From Acidobacteriaceae bacterium (GTDB lineage: Bacteria; Acidobacteriota; Terriglobia; Terriglobales; Acidobacteriaceae): 50,205 bases of DNA. The DNA is taken from assembly GCA_030041435.1 (NCBI GenBank), contig JASHNW010000102.1, positions 1 to 50,205 of the forward strand, read 5' to 3'. Of this stretch, positions 32,188 to 41,642 are shown piece after piece (position 1 is the stretch's first letter; each line of letters begins with the position of its first letter). Position numbers and translations under genes: made by a program. The notes under the pieces are model-generated. The model had not been told where the DNA came from. It saw only the letters and a program-made list of their open reading frames with translations, and did not search any database.

Positions 32188-33273
32188 TTATGGTAGATAT
32201 TCGAATTTCTCGATCACCACCTCGGAGGGCTGCTGAGCAGAATTCATCGCATGGTGGTAGTCGTACAGGTCGATGTGCACCGTTTCGCTCGCCGGCGTCG
32301 GAATCCCTGAAGTGAATTCGTGTTCGCTCACCGCCCTGGCCTCGGCGCTCGCTGACGGCCCGCGCACGGTCCTGAATGTAACCATTCCCGGCTCCCAGCG
32401 GAACGTGTGCGTCAGCACGCCTGCCGGCGCCTCGAATCGCGCCACGTTCTCCGGCACGTAGTACGGCTGCACCACATACTGCCCATTGTGTCCCGCCGCA
32501 TTGCCCCAGCGGCTCATCTCGATATCCAGTTCGTTGCGCACCGGATTCGCGCTCAGATCGTCGAAGGTGAACATCCCCAGTACGGCCGACGGCGCCAGGT
32601 GGGCGCTGTCCTCTACCACGAACCTGTAGGTGCCGTACCCGAGGCTGCGCGTCAGCATCGCTTCCGCACACGTCCACTGGCCGTTACGCTCCTGCATGCG
32701 CAGGTGCAGAGAGCCCTTCTCGTCCGTCCAGACGTTGTCGGCGCTGTAAGCGTTCGCCTGGCCGCCCCGGTCGCTGCCCGCAATCCGCGCCACCCAGTCA
32801 TACCCGCTGAAGTGAACTGTCTTGGCGACCACCGGGGCACTGGGCGTCCCATTCATAACCGCCTCCGCCACCACGCCGTTGCCCACCCTGGGCAGCGCAG
32901 CGACCTTCGCCGGCGGCCGATACCCCGCTTCCACCAGCAGCGCGGCATACTCCGTGCCCAGGTGCGTCGCATTCTTCCACGTCGAATCCGGCTGCACTTG
33001 CGTGAACGGATGATCCCCAAACGGCTGGATCCACCACACCACGCTGCGCGCATACAGAACGATTTGCTCGCCCGGCGCGGCGTTCGTCACCCGCCCCTCA
33101 ATGTAGTCCAGCTTCGCCGGCCCTCCCGCATCGGCCACGGGCACACGCGTAATCTGCACGGTGGGTGCCCGTGTCTGGCGCGCATGGCAGCCGGCGAGCG
33201 CCACACTCGCCATCAGCAGCACAATACGCCACCGGCCCCGCGGAAAACTGCGACTGCAGGCAGCATGACTCAT
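32188..33273 (-). CDS. GH16-like lipoprotein (putative glycan-binding or hydrolysing)
   Basis: A 361-residue lipoprotein: signal ending LAGC (Cys29). The C-terminal half has features of a GH16/laminarinase-like jelly roll: GYGTYRFVV, GMFTFDD, the ExDxE-like core NELDIEMSRWG and THTFRWEPGMVTF. In true GH16 enzymes the two Glu of ELDIE are catalytic; they are present here (E-L-D-I-E). The N-terminal part (about 35-110) resembles a beta-sandwich domain. The assignment is from pattern recognition, not alignment. It lies 12 bases before the propeller kinase, so the two probably form an operon. Confidence 0.65.
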   Translation of the reverse strand: MSHAACSRSFPRGRWRIVLLMASVALAGCHARQTRAPTVQITRVPVADAGGPAKLDYIEGRVTNAAPGEQIVLYARSVVWWIQPFGDHPFTQVQPDSTWKNATHLGTEYAALLVEAGYRPPAKVAALPRVGNGVVAEAVMNGTPSAPVVAKTVHFSGYDWVARIAGSDRGGQANAYSADNVWTDEKGSLHLRMQERNGQWTCAEAMLTRSLGYGTYRFVVEDSAHLAPSAVLGMFTFDDLSANPVRNELDIEMSRWGNAAGHNGQYVVQPYYVPENVARFEAPAGVLTHTFRWEPGMVTFRTVRGPSASAEARAVSEHEFTSGIPTPASETVHIDLYDYHHAMNSAQQPSEVVIEKFEYLP

Positions 33274-33404
33274 AGACTTCGGGTGATCCTCAGCGCCGAC
33301 TGGGCCCGGATGCTTATTCTCGTCCGCAGGCACTTCAACGTTACAATGCCCGGAATCGCGGCCGCCCGCGGCCGTGCCCCCAGCATCTCACAACTGCCGC
33401 GGAT

Positions 33405-34004
33405 TCACATCCGCCGCGGAGCCTCATCGCCTCTTACCGCCGCTCTCCTGAAGCAGTTCCTCGCGTGATCGTTCACCATCCCCGCAGCCTGCATCCACGC
33501 ATACACAATCACCGGCCCCACGAATTTGAAGCCCCGCTTCCGCAGCTCCCTTGAAATCTCGGCCGAGAGCGGCGTCTCCGCCGGCCTGGCGCCAGCATTG
33601 CGCATCGGCTTCCCTCCCGCCATCTTCCAGGCAAACGACGAAAAGTCCTCGCCCGCTTCCTGCATCGCCAGGAAAATCCGCGCTCCCTCGATGGTCGCCT
33701 CGATCTTCGCCCGCGAGCGAATAATCCCTGCATCGTTGAGCAGACGCTTCACATCCGCCGCTCCAAAACGCGCCACCTTCGCCGCATCGAACTGCCGGAA
33801 TGCTGCCCGCAGCGCCTCCCGTTTGCGCAGCACCGTGATCCACGACAATCCAGCCTGGAAACCCTCCAGCATCAGCAGTTCCCACAGCGCTCGGCTGTCG
33901 TGCAGCGGCACTCCCCACTCTTCATCGTGATAAGCGCGCAGCAGCGGATCGCTCTCCGCCCACGCGCAGCGACGGACCGTACTCTGCTGCACGTTCGGCG
34001 TCAT
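33405..34004 (-). CDS. tag: DNA-3-methyladenine glycosylase I
   Basis: This base-excision repair enzyme removes 3-methyladenine. The 199-residue product keeps the zinc ligands Cys13 (RCAW) and His26 (YHDEEWG) near the N terminus, and His180 and Cys184 (NDHARNC) near the C terminus. The conserved regions LMLEGFQAGLSWITVLRKRE and GIIRSRAKIEATI are intact. It follows the lipoprotein operon in the same direction with 131 bases between and probably has its own promoter. Confidence 0.96.
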   Translation of the reverse strand: MTPNVQQSTVRRCAWAESDPLLRAYHDEEWGVPLHDSRALWELLMLEGFQAGLSWITVLRKREALRAAFRQFDAAKVARFGAADVKRLLNDAGIIRSRAKIEATIEGARIFLAMQEAGEDFSSFAWKMAGGKPMRNAGARPAETPLSAEISRELRKRGFKFVGPVIVYAWMQAAGMVNDHARNCFRRAAVRGDEAPRRM

Positions 34005-34094
34005 CTCGTTCTCTCCCCATCACACCCAGACACATCTACAGCCGAATCATCCATGCGCGCCTGCGTCCCTCGGCTATCCGCCTCGCGTCCGGCG

Positions 34095-34577
34095 TCAGTC
34101 ACTCACGGATGAGCCGGCCGTCTCCAGGCGATTGCTCCTGCCCGCATCGAGTTGGAATGGCTTGTCGTACGGCTCGACTGCGTAGCCCTTCGCTCGCCAG
34201 CCCTGCAATCCGCCTCGCAGAAATTTGACCCGTGAGAATCCCAGAGCCCGCGCTCGATGCAGAATCGTCCGGCTGGTCTTCTCGCTCGGGCACGTGCAAT
34301 ACACCACCACGTCCCTGTCTCCCGGGATCAGCCACGGATGCTCGCGTATCTGCCGCGGGTCGATCCACTTTGCGCCCGGAATGGTCGCCGAGTCGCCCAG
34401 CAGGTCCAGAGGCAGACGCACGTCGATCACCTGCACTTCCGCCCTTGCCGCCATCAGCGCATGCAGTGCCTCGGGCGTGATGCTGCTCCGCTCCAGCTCT
34501 TTACGCTCTCTGGCGTTTCGTATCGTCGCGGCCGCCAGCAAAACGGCGACACAAAGAATCGTCACGGCGACATACAT
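34095..34577 (-). CDS. Membrane-anchored rhodanese-like protein
   Basis: A 160-residue protein with one N-terminal TM segment (about 3-18) and a rhodanese domain (about 35-135). The active loop is YCTCPSEKTS with Cys94 as likely nucleophile; the loop is not the classic CRSGxRS but keeps Cys. The motif VIDVRLPLDLLGDSATIPGAKWI is the usual CH2A-like entry. The domain probably faces the cytoplasm or periplasm depending on TM orientation, which I cannot settle. It precedes tag in the same direction with 90 bases between. Confidence 0.85.
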   Translation of the reverse strand: MYVAVTILCVAVLLAAATIRNARERKELERSSITPEALHALMAARAEVQVIDVRLPLDLLGDSATIPGAKWIDPRQIREHPWLIPGDRDVVVYCTCPSEKTSRTILHRARALGFSRVKFLRGGLQGWRAKGYAVEPYDKPFQLDAGRSNRLETAGSSVSD

Positions 34578-34681
34578 CGGCGTCCCTCCCTGACACGATT
34601 GAGATTCATCCAGGGCTCAGGAAGATTCGCTGCAATGTCGGCGCGCGCACACCGCAGCGCGCAAAAATCGTGGTCCCGCCG

Positions 34682-35308
34682 TTACGTCTCGACAACCGCG
34701 CGCATGGCCTCGCGCGCAACGATGCGCAGATAACGCTTTCGCTGCTCCACGCTGAGATTCTCCGGACTGAACATCGCATTAAGGGCCAGACCGTCCATCA
34801 CCGCGCCCACTTCCATGGTCAGCCTTCGCCGCTTATCCAGTTCTGCGCCGACCAGCTCCGGGAACAGGTCGTTGATCTCCGTCATCGCGCAGCGCACCTT
34901 CATCTCGGAGTAGAGCTGGCTCAGCCGTTTCCGTTTGTGCGGCCTCCGGATCACATACATCTTGAATTCGATATTCAGCAGCACGCGCTGCCGGTCGTCC
35001 AGCAGCTCCGCCAGATATCCGGCCAGCGCGTCCACCCTCTCCTCCAGGCTGGTCGCCGCCGCCAGCGCGGCGCTGATCTTCCCCTGATCGAGGACAATAT
35101 TCTCTTCGTAAATGGCGAAGAATACGTCTTCTTTGTCTTTGAAATTCGCATAAAACGCGCCCCGCGTTTTTCCGGCGATCGCTGCAATGTCCTCGATGCG
35201 CGCCGACTCAAACCCGTCGCGGGCAAAAACTGTCCTGGCGGCGCGAATCAGCTCGCTGCGCGTGGCCACCGCCCGCTCCTGCTTGTGCGCTGAAGTCTTT
35301 AACTGCAT
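34682..35308 (-). CDS. TetR/AcrR-family repressor of the adjacent RND operon
   Basis: A 208-residue regulator. The helix-turn-helix is in the N-terminal domain, ARTVFARDGFESARIEDIAAIAGKTRGAFYANFKDKEDVF (about residues 24-63), and the remainder is the ligand domain. It is divergent from a complete RND efflux operon with 112 bases between the starts. The spacer holds the palindrome ATACA-ggaa-TGTAT at 35371-35384. By family precedent it represses the operon and itself; the ligand is unknown. Confidence 0.9.
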   Translation of the reverse strand: MQLKTSAHKQERAVATRSELIRAARTVFARDGFESARIEDIAAIAGKTRGAFYANFKDKEDVFFAIYEENIVLDQGKISAALAAATSLEERVDALAGYLAELLDDRQRVLLNIEFKMYVIRRPHKRKRLSQLYSEMKVRCAMTEINDLFPELVGAELDKRRRLTMEVGAVMDGLALNAMFSPENLSVEQRKRYLRIVAREAMRAVVET

Positions 35309-35370
35309 TTTCGTTCCTCGCGAGAAACTTTCCTGAATCTTCCGCGCCGCCCGCGAGTCTGATCAGAAAT

Positions 35371-35384
35371 ATACAGGAATGTAT
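35371..35384. promoter_or_regulatory. Candidate TetR operator for the RND operon
   Basis: ATACA-GGAA-TGTAT is a perfect 5-bp inverted repeat in the divergent spacer between tetR and the RND adaptor gene. The neighbouring GAAAT upstream and ATCTTTTTC downstream extend it only weakly. It overlaps the spurious upstream ATG of the adaptor frame. This is a candidate from symmetry and position only. Confidence 0.5.
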
Positions 35385-35420
35385 CTTTTTCGTCTGAACG
35401 CATTCCGTACCGGAGGACGC

Positions 35421-36683
35421 ATGACACCCCGACTTCTTCCTCATTCCAGCGGAACTCACGCTCTGCATAAGCTGATGCTTGTCGCCATGGGAGCGATTCT
35501 CACCATCGCAGCGGCGGGCATCGCCGGCTGTGCCCGCAGCGAAGCCAGCACCGCTCCCGCTCGCCCCATAGCCATGCCGGTCGCGGTCGTGCCGGTGCGC
35601 GAGGCCGACGTGCCCCTCACCGGCAGTTGGGTGGGCACCCTCGACGGCTACGTCAACGCGCAGATTCAGCCCCAGGTCAGCGGCTATCTCGTCCGCCAGA
35701 CCTATCGCGAAGGCTCCCCGGTGGCGAAAGACCAGGTCCTCTTCCAGATTGACCCGCGCCCCTTTCAGGCCATCGTCGATCAGGCCGCTGCGCAGGTCGA
35801 GCAGGCAAAGGGTCAGCTGGCCCAGGCCCAGGCGCAGCGCGGACTCGCACAGATCAATCTGAAGCGCGACACGCCCCTGGCCCAGGCCCGCGCCATCGCG
35901 CAAAGTCAGCTCGATAACGACAAGCAGCAGGCCGCCCAGGCAGATGCATCCGTAGCCGCAGCCGAGGCCGCGGTCAGCGCCGCTCAGGCCGCGCTCACCA
36001 CCGCCAAACTCAACCTCGGCTTCACTCAGGTCCGCTCCCTCATTGCCGGTGTCGCCGGTCAGGCCACCACCCAGGTGGGTAACCTCGTCACTCCGCAATC
36101 CGTGCTCACCGCGGTCTCCCAGCTCGATCCCATCAAGGTCTATTTCTCCATCAGCGATGCCGAATATCTCGCCCTCACCGCCAGCGCTCGTCAGGCCGGA
36201 GGCGATCTGCTCACCGGCCACTCCGATCTCCCCCTAACCCTCACCCTCGCCAACGGCACAACTTACCCATACAAAGGCCGCATCGCCTTTGTTGACCGCC
36301 AGATGAATCAGCAGACCGGCGCCATCCGCATCGCCGCGTCGTTTCCCAACCCCGGCAATGTGCTGCGGCCGGGCCAGTTCGGGCGCGTCACCGCGGAAAC
36401 TGAAGTCCGCCGCGGCGCTCTCCTCGTGCCCCAGGCTGCCGTCGCGGAATTCCAGGGTCTCGAGCAGGTGTACATCGCCGGGCCAGACCATCGCGTGCAT
36501 GTCACGAACGTGACCCTCGGCCCGCAGTACGGCAACGACTGGATCGTCAACAGCGGCCTGCTCCCCGGCCAGCAGATCATCACCAACAATCTGCAGAAGC
36601 TGCGCGATGGCGCGCCGGTCAGCCCGCAGGTCATTTCGGAACAGGCTGCGGTCGCGACCTCCAGCCCGACGGGCGGGAGGTAA
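35421..36683 (+). CDS. RND efflux periplasmic adaptor (membrane fusion) lipoprotein
   Basis: A 420-residue adaptor with lipobox IAGC (Cys in residues 25-40), an alpha-hairpin with Ala/Gln-rich heptads (about 110-210), lipoyl halves and a beta-barrel. The segment GSWVGTLDGYVNAQIQPQVSGY is the typical start of the lipoyl region. ATG 35421 has GGAGG 4 bases upstream; the earlier ATG at 35379 lies in the operator. It links the inner pump and outer channel. It is followed by the pump gene 3 bases after the stop. Confidence 0.94.
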   Translation: MTPRLLPHSSGTHALHKLMLVAMGAILTIAAAGIAGCARSEASTAPARPIAMPVAVVPVREADVPLTGSWVGTLDGYVNAQIQPQVSGYLVRQTYREGSPVAKDQVLFQIDPRPFQAIVDQAAAQVEQAKGQLAQAQAQRGLAQINLKRDTPLAQARAIAQSQLDNDKQQAAQADASVAAAEAAVSAAQAALTTAKLNLGFTQVRSLIAGVAGQATTQVGNLVTPQSVLTAVSQLDPIKVYFSISDAEYLALTASARQAGGDLLTGHSDLPLTLTLANGTTYPYKGRIAFVDRQMNQQTGAIRIAASFPNPGNVLRPGQFGRVTAETEVRRGALLVPQAAVAEFQGLEQVYIAGPDHRVHVTNVTLGPQYGNDWIVNSGLLPGQQIITNNLQKLRDGAPVSPQVISEQAAVATSSPTGGR

Positions 36684-36686
36684 ATC

Positions 36687-39600
36687 GTGTCCAAATTCTT
36701 TATCCGCCGCCCCATCGTCGCCATCGTCATCGCCATCCTCACCGTCATCATCGGCGCGGTCTCCATGCTCACCCTGCCGACTTCGCAATATCCGAATATC
36801 GTTCCCCCGGAAATCATGGTGCAGGCCACCTATCCGGGTGCCGACGCCAAAACGCTCGCTCAGGCCGTCTCCACGCCCATCGAGCAGCAGATGAATGGCG
36901 TCGACAACATGCTCTACATGTACTCGGTCAACGCCAATAACGGCCAGGCGACCGTCTACGTCGACTTCGACGTCAAGACCAACCCCGACACCGACCAGGT
37001 GCTCTCCCAGCTCCGTGTCTCTCAGGCCCAGTCGCAGCTCCCCGCGCAGGTCAACACCGCCGGCGTCATTGTCCAGAAGTCGCTGACCTCGCCGCTCATG
37101 CTCATCGGCCTCTCCTCGCCTGACCACCGCTACGACGTCGACTTCCTCACCAATTACGCCATCATCAACCTCCAGGACGAGCTCACCCGCGTTCCCGGCG
37201 TCGCCCGTATTCAGGTCTTCGGCGGCCAGTACGCGCTGCGCGTCTGGGTCAATCCCGATCAGCTCGCCAAGCTCGGCGTCACCGCCACTGACGTTATCAA
37301 CGCCATCCAGGTCCAGAACAACGTCAATCCCGCCGGCCAGATCGGCGGCGAGCCCGTCCCCTCCGGCCAGCAGTTCACCTACACCGTGCGCACCCAGGGC
37401 CGTCTCGTCACCCCTGAGGAATTCGGCAACATCGTCATTCGCGCCAATGCCGACGGCTCCGTGCTCCACCTGCGCGACGTCGCGCGCGTCGAGCTGGGCA
37501 CGCAGACCTACAACCTCACCGCGCGCTACAACAACGCCCCCGCCGGCATCATGGCCGTCTACCAGCTCCCCGGCTCGAATGCCGTCGAAACCGCGGCCGC
37601 CGTCACCAAACGCCTCCAGCAGCTCTCCGCCACATTCCCGCCGGGCATGCGCTACGACATCCCACTCGATACCACCAAAGCCGTCACCGCCGGCATCCAT
37701 GAAATCGTCGTCACCCTCGGCATCGCGCTGCTGCTCGTCATCCTGGTCGTCTTTCTCTTCCTCCAGGGCTGGCGCGCTACCCTCATCCCGCTCTTGGCCG
37801 TCCCCGTCTCGCTCATCGGCACGTTCATCGTCTTTCCCCTGCTCGGCTTTTCCATCAACACGCTGTCCCTCTTCGGGCTCGTGCTCGCCATCGGCCTCGT
37901 CGTCGACGACGCCATCATCGTCGTCGAAGCCGTGGAGCGCCTCATCGACGAGGGCCTGACCCCGCGCGACGCCGCCATCCGAGCCATGGAAGAGGTCGGC
38001 GGTCCCGTCGTCGCCATCGCCATCATTCTCGCTGCCGTCTTCATCCCCACGGCTGCCATCCCCGGTATCACCGGACGTCTCTATCAGCAGTTCGCTATCA
38101 CCATTGCCATCTCGGTGCTCATCTCCGCGTTCAACGCGCTCACCCTCAGCCCCGCTCTGGCCGCGCTCCTGCTCAAGCCCAAAGATCACGCCCGCCGTCC
38201 CGGACCCCTGCAGCGCTTCTTCGCATGGTTCAACCGCCTCTTCGGCCGCACCACTGACAAGTTCGTCTCCACCTCCGGCGTTCTCATCCACAAGTCCGGA
38301 CTCACCATGCTGGTCCTCGCCGGCGTCGCGCTTCTCGCCGTATTCCTCGGCGGCCGCCTGCCCAGCGGCTTCCTGCCCCAGGAAGACCAGGGCTACCTCT
38401 TCGTCGCCATGCAATTGCCCGACGCCGCCTCCCTGCAGCGCACCGACGCCGCCGCCCAGCGCGTTTCCAGCGCCCTGCTCGCCACTCCCGGCATTCAGGG
38501 CGTCGTCGGCGTCGACGGCTTCAGCCTCCTCACCCAGACGCAGAGCACCAACACCGCCTTCTTCTTCGTCTCCCTCAAGCCCTGGGGCCTCCGCAAATCC
38601 CGCGCAGAGCAGATTCAGGCCATCCAGGCCAGCGTCCAGCGCAAGCTCGCCGGCGTCAGCGAGGGCATCGCCTTCTCCTTCCCGCCGCCCGCCATTCCCG
38701 GCATCGGCACCTCCGGCGGCGTCACCATGATCCTTCAGGACCGCTCCGGCAACGACGATCCCACCTTCCTCACCAAAAATGTCTATGCCTTTCTCGGTGC
38801 CATCTCGAAGCGCCCCGAAATCGCCGCCGCCATCCCCTCCTACCTGCCCGCCGTCCCGCAGCTCTACGCCGACGTGGATCAGGACAAAGCCTCGCAGCAG
38901 CAGGTCGACCTCAGTTCCATCTACACCACCCTCCAGACCTTCATGGGCGGCTATCTTGTGAATTACTTCAACCGCTTCGGCCGCCAGTGGCAAACCTTTG
39001 TCGAAGCCGAAGGCGACACCCGCACCAACATTCAAAACATCGACCAGTTCTACGTGCGCAGCGCCAACGGCAGTCAGGTTCCCCTCGGCTCGCTCGTGCA
39101 TGTCAAACAGATCACCGGCCCCGAGTTCATCCTGCGCTTCAACGAGTACAACGCCGCGCAGCTCAACATCGCCGGCGCGCCGGGCTACAGCTCCGGACAG
39201 GTGCGCGCCGCTCTCGAGCAGGTCTTTCATCAGACCATGCCCCCCGGTATGGGCTTCTCCTACCAGGGCATGAGCTACCAGGAGCAGCGCGCTGCCGAAG
39301 GCGTTCCTGCGTGGATGGTCTTCGGCCTCTCGCTCCTCTTCGTCTTCCTCATCCTCGCGGCCCTCTACGAAAGCTGGACCCTCCCCTTCAGCGTCCTGCT
39401 CAGCACGCCGGTCGCGATCCTCGGCGCATATCTCGCGCTCACTATGCGCTCGCTGGAGAACGACATCTTCGCCACCGTCGGCCTCATCATGCTCATCGGC
39501 CTCTCGGCCAAGAACGCCATCCTCATCGTCGAGTTCGCCGTCGTGAATTATCGCAAGGGCCAAAGCATCGCCGAGTCCGCCCTCCACGCGGCCCGTCTGC

Positions 39601-39902
39601 GCTTCCGCCCCATCGTCATGACCGCCCTCGCCTTCATCTTCGGCTGCCTCCCGCTCTGGACGGCCAGCGGCTCCGGCGCTGCATCCCGCCGCATCCTCGG
39701 CACCGTCGTCATCGGCGGCATGACCCTCGCAACCCTGGTCGGCATTCTCATGGTCCCCGTCACCTTCTCCGTCGTCGAATATCTCTCCCACCGCTTCGTC
39801 AGAGGCGGCCGCGGCACCAGCATGGATTCAACCCACGCTCCTCAATCCCCCGACAGTCACGGCCCTCCACCGTCGCCGCAGACCCAGGGAGGTGAAGCAT
39901 GA
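36687..39902 (+). CDS. RND multidrug efflux pump inner-membrane subunit, AcrB/HAE1 type
   Basis: A 1071-residue transporter in the size range of AcrB/MexB. It has the two-fold repeat of six TM helices plus docking and porter domains. TM4 carries the proton-relay pair in LVLAIGLVVDDAIIVVEAVE (Asp-Asp) and TM10 holds the partner Lys in GLSAKNAILIVEFA. The N terminus MSKFFIRRPIVAIVIAILTV is the typical TM1. GTG 36687 is the start. It stops by a 4-base overlap with the channel gene. The operon therefore encodes a full tripartite drug efflux system. Confidence 0.96.
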   Translation: MSKFFIRRPIVAIVIAILTVIIGAVSMLTLPTSQYPNIVPPEIMVQATYPGADAKTLAQAVSTPIEQQMNGVDNMLYMYSVNANNGQATVYVDFDVKTNPDTDQVLSQLRVSQAQSQLPAQVNTAGVIVQKSLTSPLMLIGLSSPDHRYDVDFLTNYAIINLQDELTRVPGVARIQVFGGQYALRVWVNPDQLAKLGVTATDVINAIQVQNNVNPAGQIGGEPVPSGQQFTYTVRTQGRLVTPEEFGNIVIRANADGSVLHLRDVARVELGTQTYNLTARYNNAPAGIMAVYQLPGSNAVETAAAVTKRLQQLSATFPPGMRYDIPLDTTKAVTAGIHEIVVTLGIALLLVILVVFLFLQGWRATLIPLLAVPVSLIGTFIVFPLLGFSINTLSLFGLVLAIGLVVDDAIIVVEAVERLIDEGLTPRDAAIRAMEEVGGPVVAIAIILAAVFIPTAAIPGITGRLYQQFAITIAISVLISAFNALTLSPALAALLLKPKDHARRPGPLQRFFAWFNRLFGRTTDKFVSTSGVLIHKSGLTMLVLAGVALLAVFLGGRLPSGFLPQEDQGYLFVAMQLPDAASLQRTDAAAQRVSSALLATPGIQGVVGVDGFSLLTQTQSTNTAFFFVSLKPWGLRKSRAEQIQAIQASVQRKLAGVSEGIAFSFPPPAIPGIGTSGGVTMILQDRSGNDDPTFLTKNVYAFLGAISKRPEIAAAIPSYLPAVPQLYADVDQDKASQQQVDLSSIYTTLQTFMGGYLVNYFNRFGRQWQTFVEAEGDTRTNIQNIDQFYVRSANGSQVPLGSLVHVKQITGPEFILRFNEYNAAQLNIAGAPGYSSGQVRAALEQVFHQTMPPGMGFSYQGMSYQEQRAAEGVPAWMVFGLSLLFVFLILAALYESWTLPFSVLLSTPVAILGAYLALTMRSLENDIFATVGLIMLIGLSAKNAILIVEFAVVNYRKGQSIAESALHAARLRFRPIVMTALAFIFGCLPLWTASGSGAASRRILGTVVIGGMTLATLVGILMVPVTFSVVEYLSHRFVRGGRGTSMDSTHAPQSPDSHGPPPSPQTQGGEA

Positions 39903-41350
39903 CCACCCCTGTCGCGCACAAAATCTCCAGCAACCTCGCGCAGAACAAGCGCCACATCCTCCTCGCCGTGCTCACCGTCGCCTCGCTGTTCCTGCTCGGC
40001 TGCACCGTGGGACCGAAATACGCGCGCCCCGCCGTTCCCACACCGCCCGCCTTTCGCGGAGCCGACGACGCCGCCGTCTCCAGCCCCAACGCGAACTCGC
40101 TCGGCGATGAGAACTGGGCCCAGGTCTTCCACGAGCCGGAGCTCCAGCAGCTCATCCAGACCGCGCTCGCCAACAACTTTGACGTCCGCATCGCCGCGCA
40201 GCGCGTGCTCGAGCAGCAGGCCCAGCTCCGCATCGCCCGCTCCCAGCAGTTCCCCACCGTCACCGTCGGCGGCAGCGGCGTCGGCGCGGACCTGCCCAGC
40301 TCTCTCGGCAGCGGCATTCCCAGCGGAACCATCTCCGCCGGCAGCTTCAATCTCTCCGCCGCGTGGATTCCCGACTTCTGGGGCCTCTATCGCCGCCAAA
40401 CCGAAGCCGCCCGCGCACAGCTCCTCGCGCAGGCCTGGGCGCAGCGCGCCGTCCGCCTCACTCTGGTCCAGCAGGTGGCTACCGCATATTTCCAGCTCCG
40501 CGCACTCGATGACCAGTTAGCCATCTCGCAAGAGACTCTGAAGACCAGGCAGCAATCCGTCGAACTCACCCGCACCCTGGAACAGGGCGGCTCCGTGCCG
40601 CTCTCCGATTTGCGCGAAGCCGAGGAGCTCGAATACACCGCCTCCGCGCAGATTCCGCAGCTCGAGCAGCAAATCCAGCAGCAGGAAAACGGTCTCCGCC
40701 TCCTGCTCGGTCAGGATCCCGGCCCCGTCGCTCACACCGATCCCACCGCCCTCAATCCGCCGCCGCAGAACCTGCCCACCGGCCTTCCCTCCCGGCTGCT
40801 CGAGCGCCGCCCCGACATCCTCGAGGCAGAAGAGCAGCTCATCGCCGCCAACGCGCAAATCGGCGTCGCCCGCGCCCAGTTCTTCCCGCAGCTCTCCATC
40901 AGCGGCTCCGGCGGCGTCGGCGGAGACAGCTGGAGCACCCTCTTCGATCCCAGCGGCAAGCTCATCTACGGCATCGGATCGCTCGCCCAGCCCATCTTCG
41001 AAGGCGGCAAACTCCGCGGCCAGCTCCAGCTCTCCCAGCACCAGAAGCAGGAGATGCTCATCGATTATCAGAAGACCATCGCCGGCGCATTTCGCGATGT
41101 CTCCAACGCCCTCATCGCCGTCGACAAGCAGCGCGATGCGCGCCAGCAGCAGCAGCTCCTCGTCGCCGCCGCCGCCGACGCCACGCGCCTCGCACGCGTC
41201 CGCTACCAGGGCGGAGCCACCAGCTATCTCGAAGTCCTCACCACCGATACCAATCTCTACTCCGCCCAGCTCAACCTGGTCACAACCGAAGAAGGAGAAG
41301 CCCTGTCCCTCGTCCAGCTCTATGGCGCTCTCGGCGGCGGCTGGCAATAA
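39899..41350 (+). CDS. RND outer-membrane channel lipoprotein, OprM/NodT type
   Basis: A 483-residue channel subunit with signal peptide ending LLGC (Cys near residue 38), followed by TVGPKYARPAVPTPPAFRG, the standard NodT-like N terminus. Two OEP coiled-coil repeats form the tunnel, for example RIAAQRVLEQQAQLRIARSQ and LEAEEQLIAANAQIGVARAQ. The ATG overlaps the pump stop by 4 bases (ATGA). A second TolC-like gene lies 18 kb to the left, unrelated to this operon by context. Confidence 0.95.
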   Translation: MTTPVAHKISSNLAQNKRHILLAVLTVASLFLLGCTVGPKYARPAVPTPPAFRGADDAAVSSPNANSLGDENWAQVFHEPELQQLIQTALANNFDVRIAAQRVLEQQAQLRIARSQQFPTVTVGGSGVGADLPSSLGSGIPSGTISAGSFNLSAAWIPDFWGLYRRQTEAARAQLLAQAWAQRAVRLTLVQQVATAYFQLRALDDQLAISQETLKTRQQSVELTRTLEQGGSVPLSDLREAEELEYTASAQIPQLEQQIQQQENGLRLLLGQDPGPVAHTDPTALNPPPQNLPTGLPSRLLERRPDILEAEEQLIAANAQIGVARAQFFPQLSISGSGGVGGDSWSTLFDPSGKLIYGIGSLAQPIFEGGKLRGQLQLSQHQKQEMLIDYQKTIAGAFRDVSNALIAVDKQRDARQQQQLLVAAAADATRLARVRYQGGATSYLEVLTTDTNLYSAQLNLVTTEEGEALSLVQLYGALGGGWQ

Positions 41351-41453
41351 CCTCGTCGCCGCCTCCACTCCGCCGAGTCTGTGACAGAAGCCCGGACCGA
41401 GCCGGAGCACAGCCTCGCTGCCTGCTATAGTTATTGGAAATGTGCCCGGAACG

Positions 41454-41588
41454 AGGGCTTTTGTATCACGGCAAGACTTCACAGATTGCGGAACAAATGC
41501 TCACGCGAGGGGCTTTTGTATCAGGGCACGACTTCAGTCGTGCCGCCCACGCCGCAAAAATAACCTGGGCTTTAGCCCCTGAGGGACG
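41454..41588. repeat. Dispersed double-hairpin repeat, copy C (two units)
   Basis: Unit 1 (about 41454-41508) has only a decayed first half. Unit 2 (41509-41588) is the best-preserved copy in the window: TTTTGTATCAGGGCACGAC, hairpin GGCACGAC-ttca-GTCGTGCC at 41525-41544, then GGGCTTTAGCCC at 41567-41578 and CTGAGGGACG. It lies between the RND operon and the MFS gene. Confidence 0.85.
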
Positions 41589-41642
41589 TCTTTCTAAACC
41601 CGGATAGAGGAACCTACTAACAAGGGCCTTAGCGGAGGCATC

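Noticed and set aside
36234-39791. A 1185-residue open frame antisense to the RND pump gene
   Set aside because: It is acidic, low-complexity and Gly/Asp-rich, with no domain, and mirrors the GC-rich codons of the true pump gene on the other strand.
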